Shown piece by piece: positions 62,690-64,000 of a stretch of 64,000 nucleotides of DNA (its first letter is position 1; every line of letters starts with the position of its first letter). Made by a program: the position numbers and the translations under genes. Source of the DNA: Amphiduros pacificus (lineage: Eukaryota > Annelida > Polychaeta > Phyllodocida > Hesionidae); the NCBI GenBank assembly GCA_949316495.1, contig OX439002.1:12084001-12148000 (forward strand), in the 5' to 3' direction. The notes beneath the pieces were generated by a model. It was not told the DNA's origin. It did not search any database and saw nothing but the letters and a program-made list of their open reading frames with translations.

Positions 62690-63296
62690 TTTCATGAAAG
62701 CTATAAAAGCAATTGCCCTACGTCTTTTTATCCTTAACACATCCTTGAAATCACAGAGGTCACAGGCAATTTTACAGATGTTTGGAGTATGCTTAAATGA
62801 TATGTGGCCATAAAACTGTGATACAAGCAAGCTATCTTACTAAGATCATCCAAAATTCACTGAACATGATTATTGTGTTTTGCTGAAAGTGCCTGGATTT
62901 ATTCTTTTGACCACTGGGAGGTCGAATATGTACAAGCATGTGAAATCTATTGTGGCCTGTCAGGGTGTTAGGCCTGTACCAATGGACAAACATTAAAGGA
63001 CAAATAGGCCTCTGTGAGCCAAATCACTCCATTGTCCGAATCTGAAGGTGCCCCATTGTTTGCACAACTTTACTAAGCAGATGGTTGCACTAGATCACTG
63101 GTCAGCTAAACAATTTATGTTGACAAAGTGTCCAATGAATGATTTGGATTTTAGCAGAAGACTCATAATTTCAAATGGCACAGAAATTTATGTAGGGGAA
63201 ATATGACTGAAAATAACATTTGATCGCAAAGTTTGGGGTATAAACATTTATGTAATGCAAGGAAAAGTGCTTGAAAACCTCATTTCATGAATGCTT
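62690..63296 (+). mobile_element. Diverged, shortened relative of the 1.2 kb TTAA element
   Basis: Same orientation as copy B: the left part has GGTCACAGGCAATTTTACAG, and the right part CACTGGTCAGCTAAACAATT..GTTGACAAAGTGTCCAAT..GGGGTATAAACATTTATGTA and the end CATTTCATGAATGCTT. The TTAA flanks are lost or changed. Confidence 0.75.
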
Positions 63297-64000
63297 CAGA
63301 TGTGCTATTGTTTATCCTTAACGCAATGAACAATAAACATAAAAGAACGTCTTGATCAGTCAACGCCATCGTCCATAATCCACATAGTATGACATGAAGA
63401 AGAACTATACTCTATCATAAAAATGCAGTTCTATTGAAAATAAATCTATGGCATAAAATCAAGAACACTAAAAGTCATCCTTTTAAAATTAATACCAAAA
63501 AACCTCATGACCACATGGATCTCATTCATACAGTCTCGTCGCCTCATTATCTGTGTCCTGTTTATTTGTTTTTGTTATAAATCACTCACCTCCACGATCT
63601 CTTTCGTATAGATTTCACCTGTATAATTTGCATTAGAAACCTCTCACCTGTACAGTCTTTTAGCCGCAACTTTCCTGTACAATTTCCTCTTTACAATACG
63701 GTCTCATTTCTGTATCTATTTCCGGTTTAAGAGAGGCAAGGCTCCAGATAATGACCATATATATGTATATATCTGTATAAACATTATTCCGGTATTCTGG
63801 TCATTACCTTATTCTAATGACATAGTCACATAATCTCCATGTATATTGAAGTCTTATATCTCAATACCAGTATCAAAAGACGAATATCTCTGTAATATGA
63901 CATAATCTCTGTCATACTTATCAATACTTAGGACTCAAAAGGTTTGAAGAACATAAAGCGTCAACGTATTAGCAAGGGATTTCGCATTTGTTCAAAATAT
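63297..64000. other. Window end, no gene recognised
   Basis: A pyrimidine-leaning stretch at 63580-63720 repeats CACCTGTA-like motifs (TCACCTGTATAATTT, TCACCTGTACAGTCTT); nothing else stands out. Confidence 0.4.

Overview
The window is eukaryotic, AT-rich, intron-rich and repeat-laden. Its genes are split into short exons with GT-AG introns. Long tandem arrays, tRNA-derived SINEs, CR1/jockey-like LINE pieces, Ty3/gypsy elements and many terminal-inverted-repeat (TIR) elements fill the spaces. Together with a secreted multi-immunoglobulin protein that has a coiled-coil tail, this suggests a marine invertebrate, most likely a mollusc or another lophotrochozoan. That placement is inference; no rRNA or mitochondrial marker is present.

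Layout. (1) 0.17-0.98 kb, + strand: last three coding exons of a pirin-family protein. (2) 2.8-7.8 kb: gene-poor, with a 15-16 bp AGATCT array, a 1.8 kb pyrimidine-rich tract containing a 50 bp minisatellite, and (TA)n and (ATT)n microsatellites. (3) 7.77-18.1 kb: two copies of a composite repeat built on a ~140 bp unit, each invaded by other elements. These include a 529 bp TTAA-flanked TIR element, a 5.5 kb Ty3/gypsy element with identical 100 bp LTRs, and a 969 bp TIR element. (4) 20.0-21.3 kb: decayed exons related to the next gene. (5) 22.8-30.3 kb, - strand: an 11-exon gene whose 635-residue product is a signal peptide, five Ig domains and a coiled-coil tail. Its introns hold a 1 kb 26 bp minisatellite and one of two inverted 1.2 kb TTAA elements. 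(6) 32.9-38.7 kb: an old, heavily broken chromodomain Ty3/gypsy element on the - strand, with a SINE inside it. (7) 38.7-39.8 kb: a truncated LINE ending in a long microsatellite. (8) 41.9-43.9 kb, - strand: a two-exon four-helix membrane protein. (9) 45-48.6 kb: LINE, SINE, foldback and TIR elements. (10) 49.7-61.4 kb, - strand: six or seven exons that form two paralogous sets (A and B), with B nested inside A. (11) 62-63.3 kb: (GAT)n, another SINE and a diverged relative of the 1.2 kb TTAA element.

The genes are not an operon and show no obvious joint role. The most interesting host features are the interleaved, phase-compatible duplicate exons at 49.7-61.4 kb and the Ig gene, which has a tandem Ig exon-pair duplication, a duplicated in-frame splice acceptor and a dead duplicate downstream. 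All exon models come from reading splice consensus and frame by eye; none is backed by transcripts.
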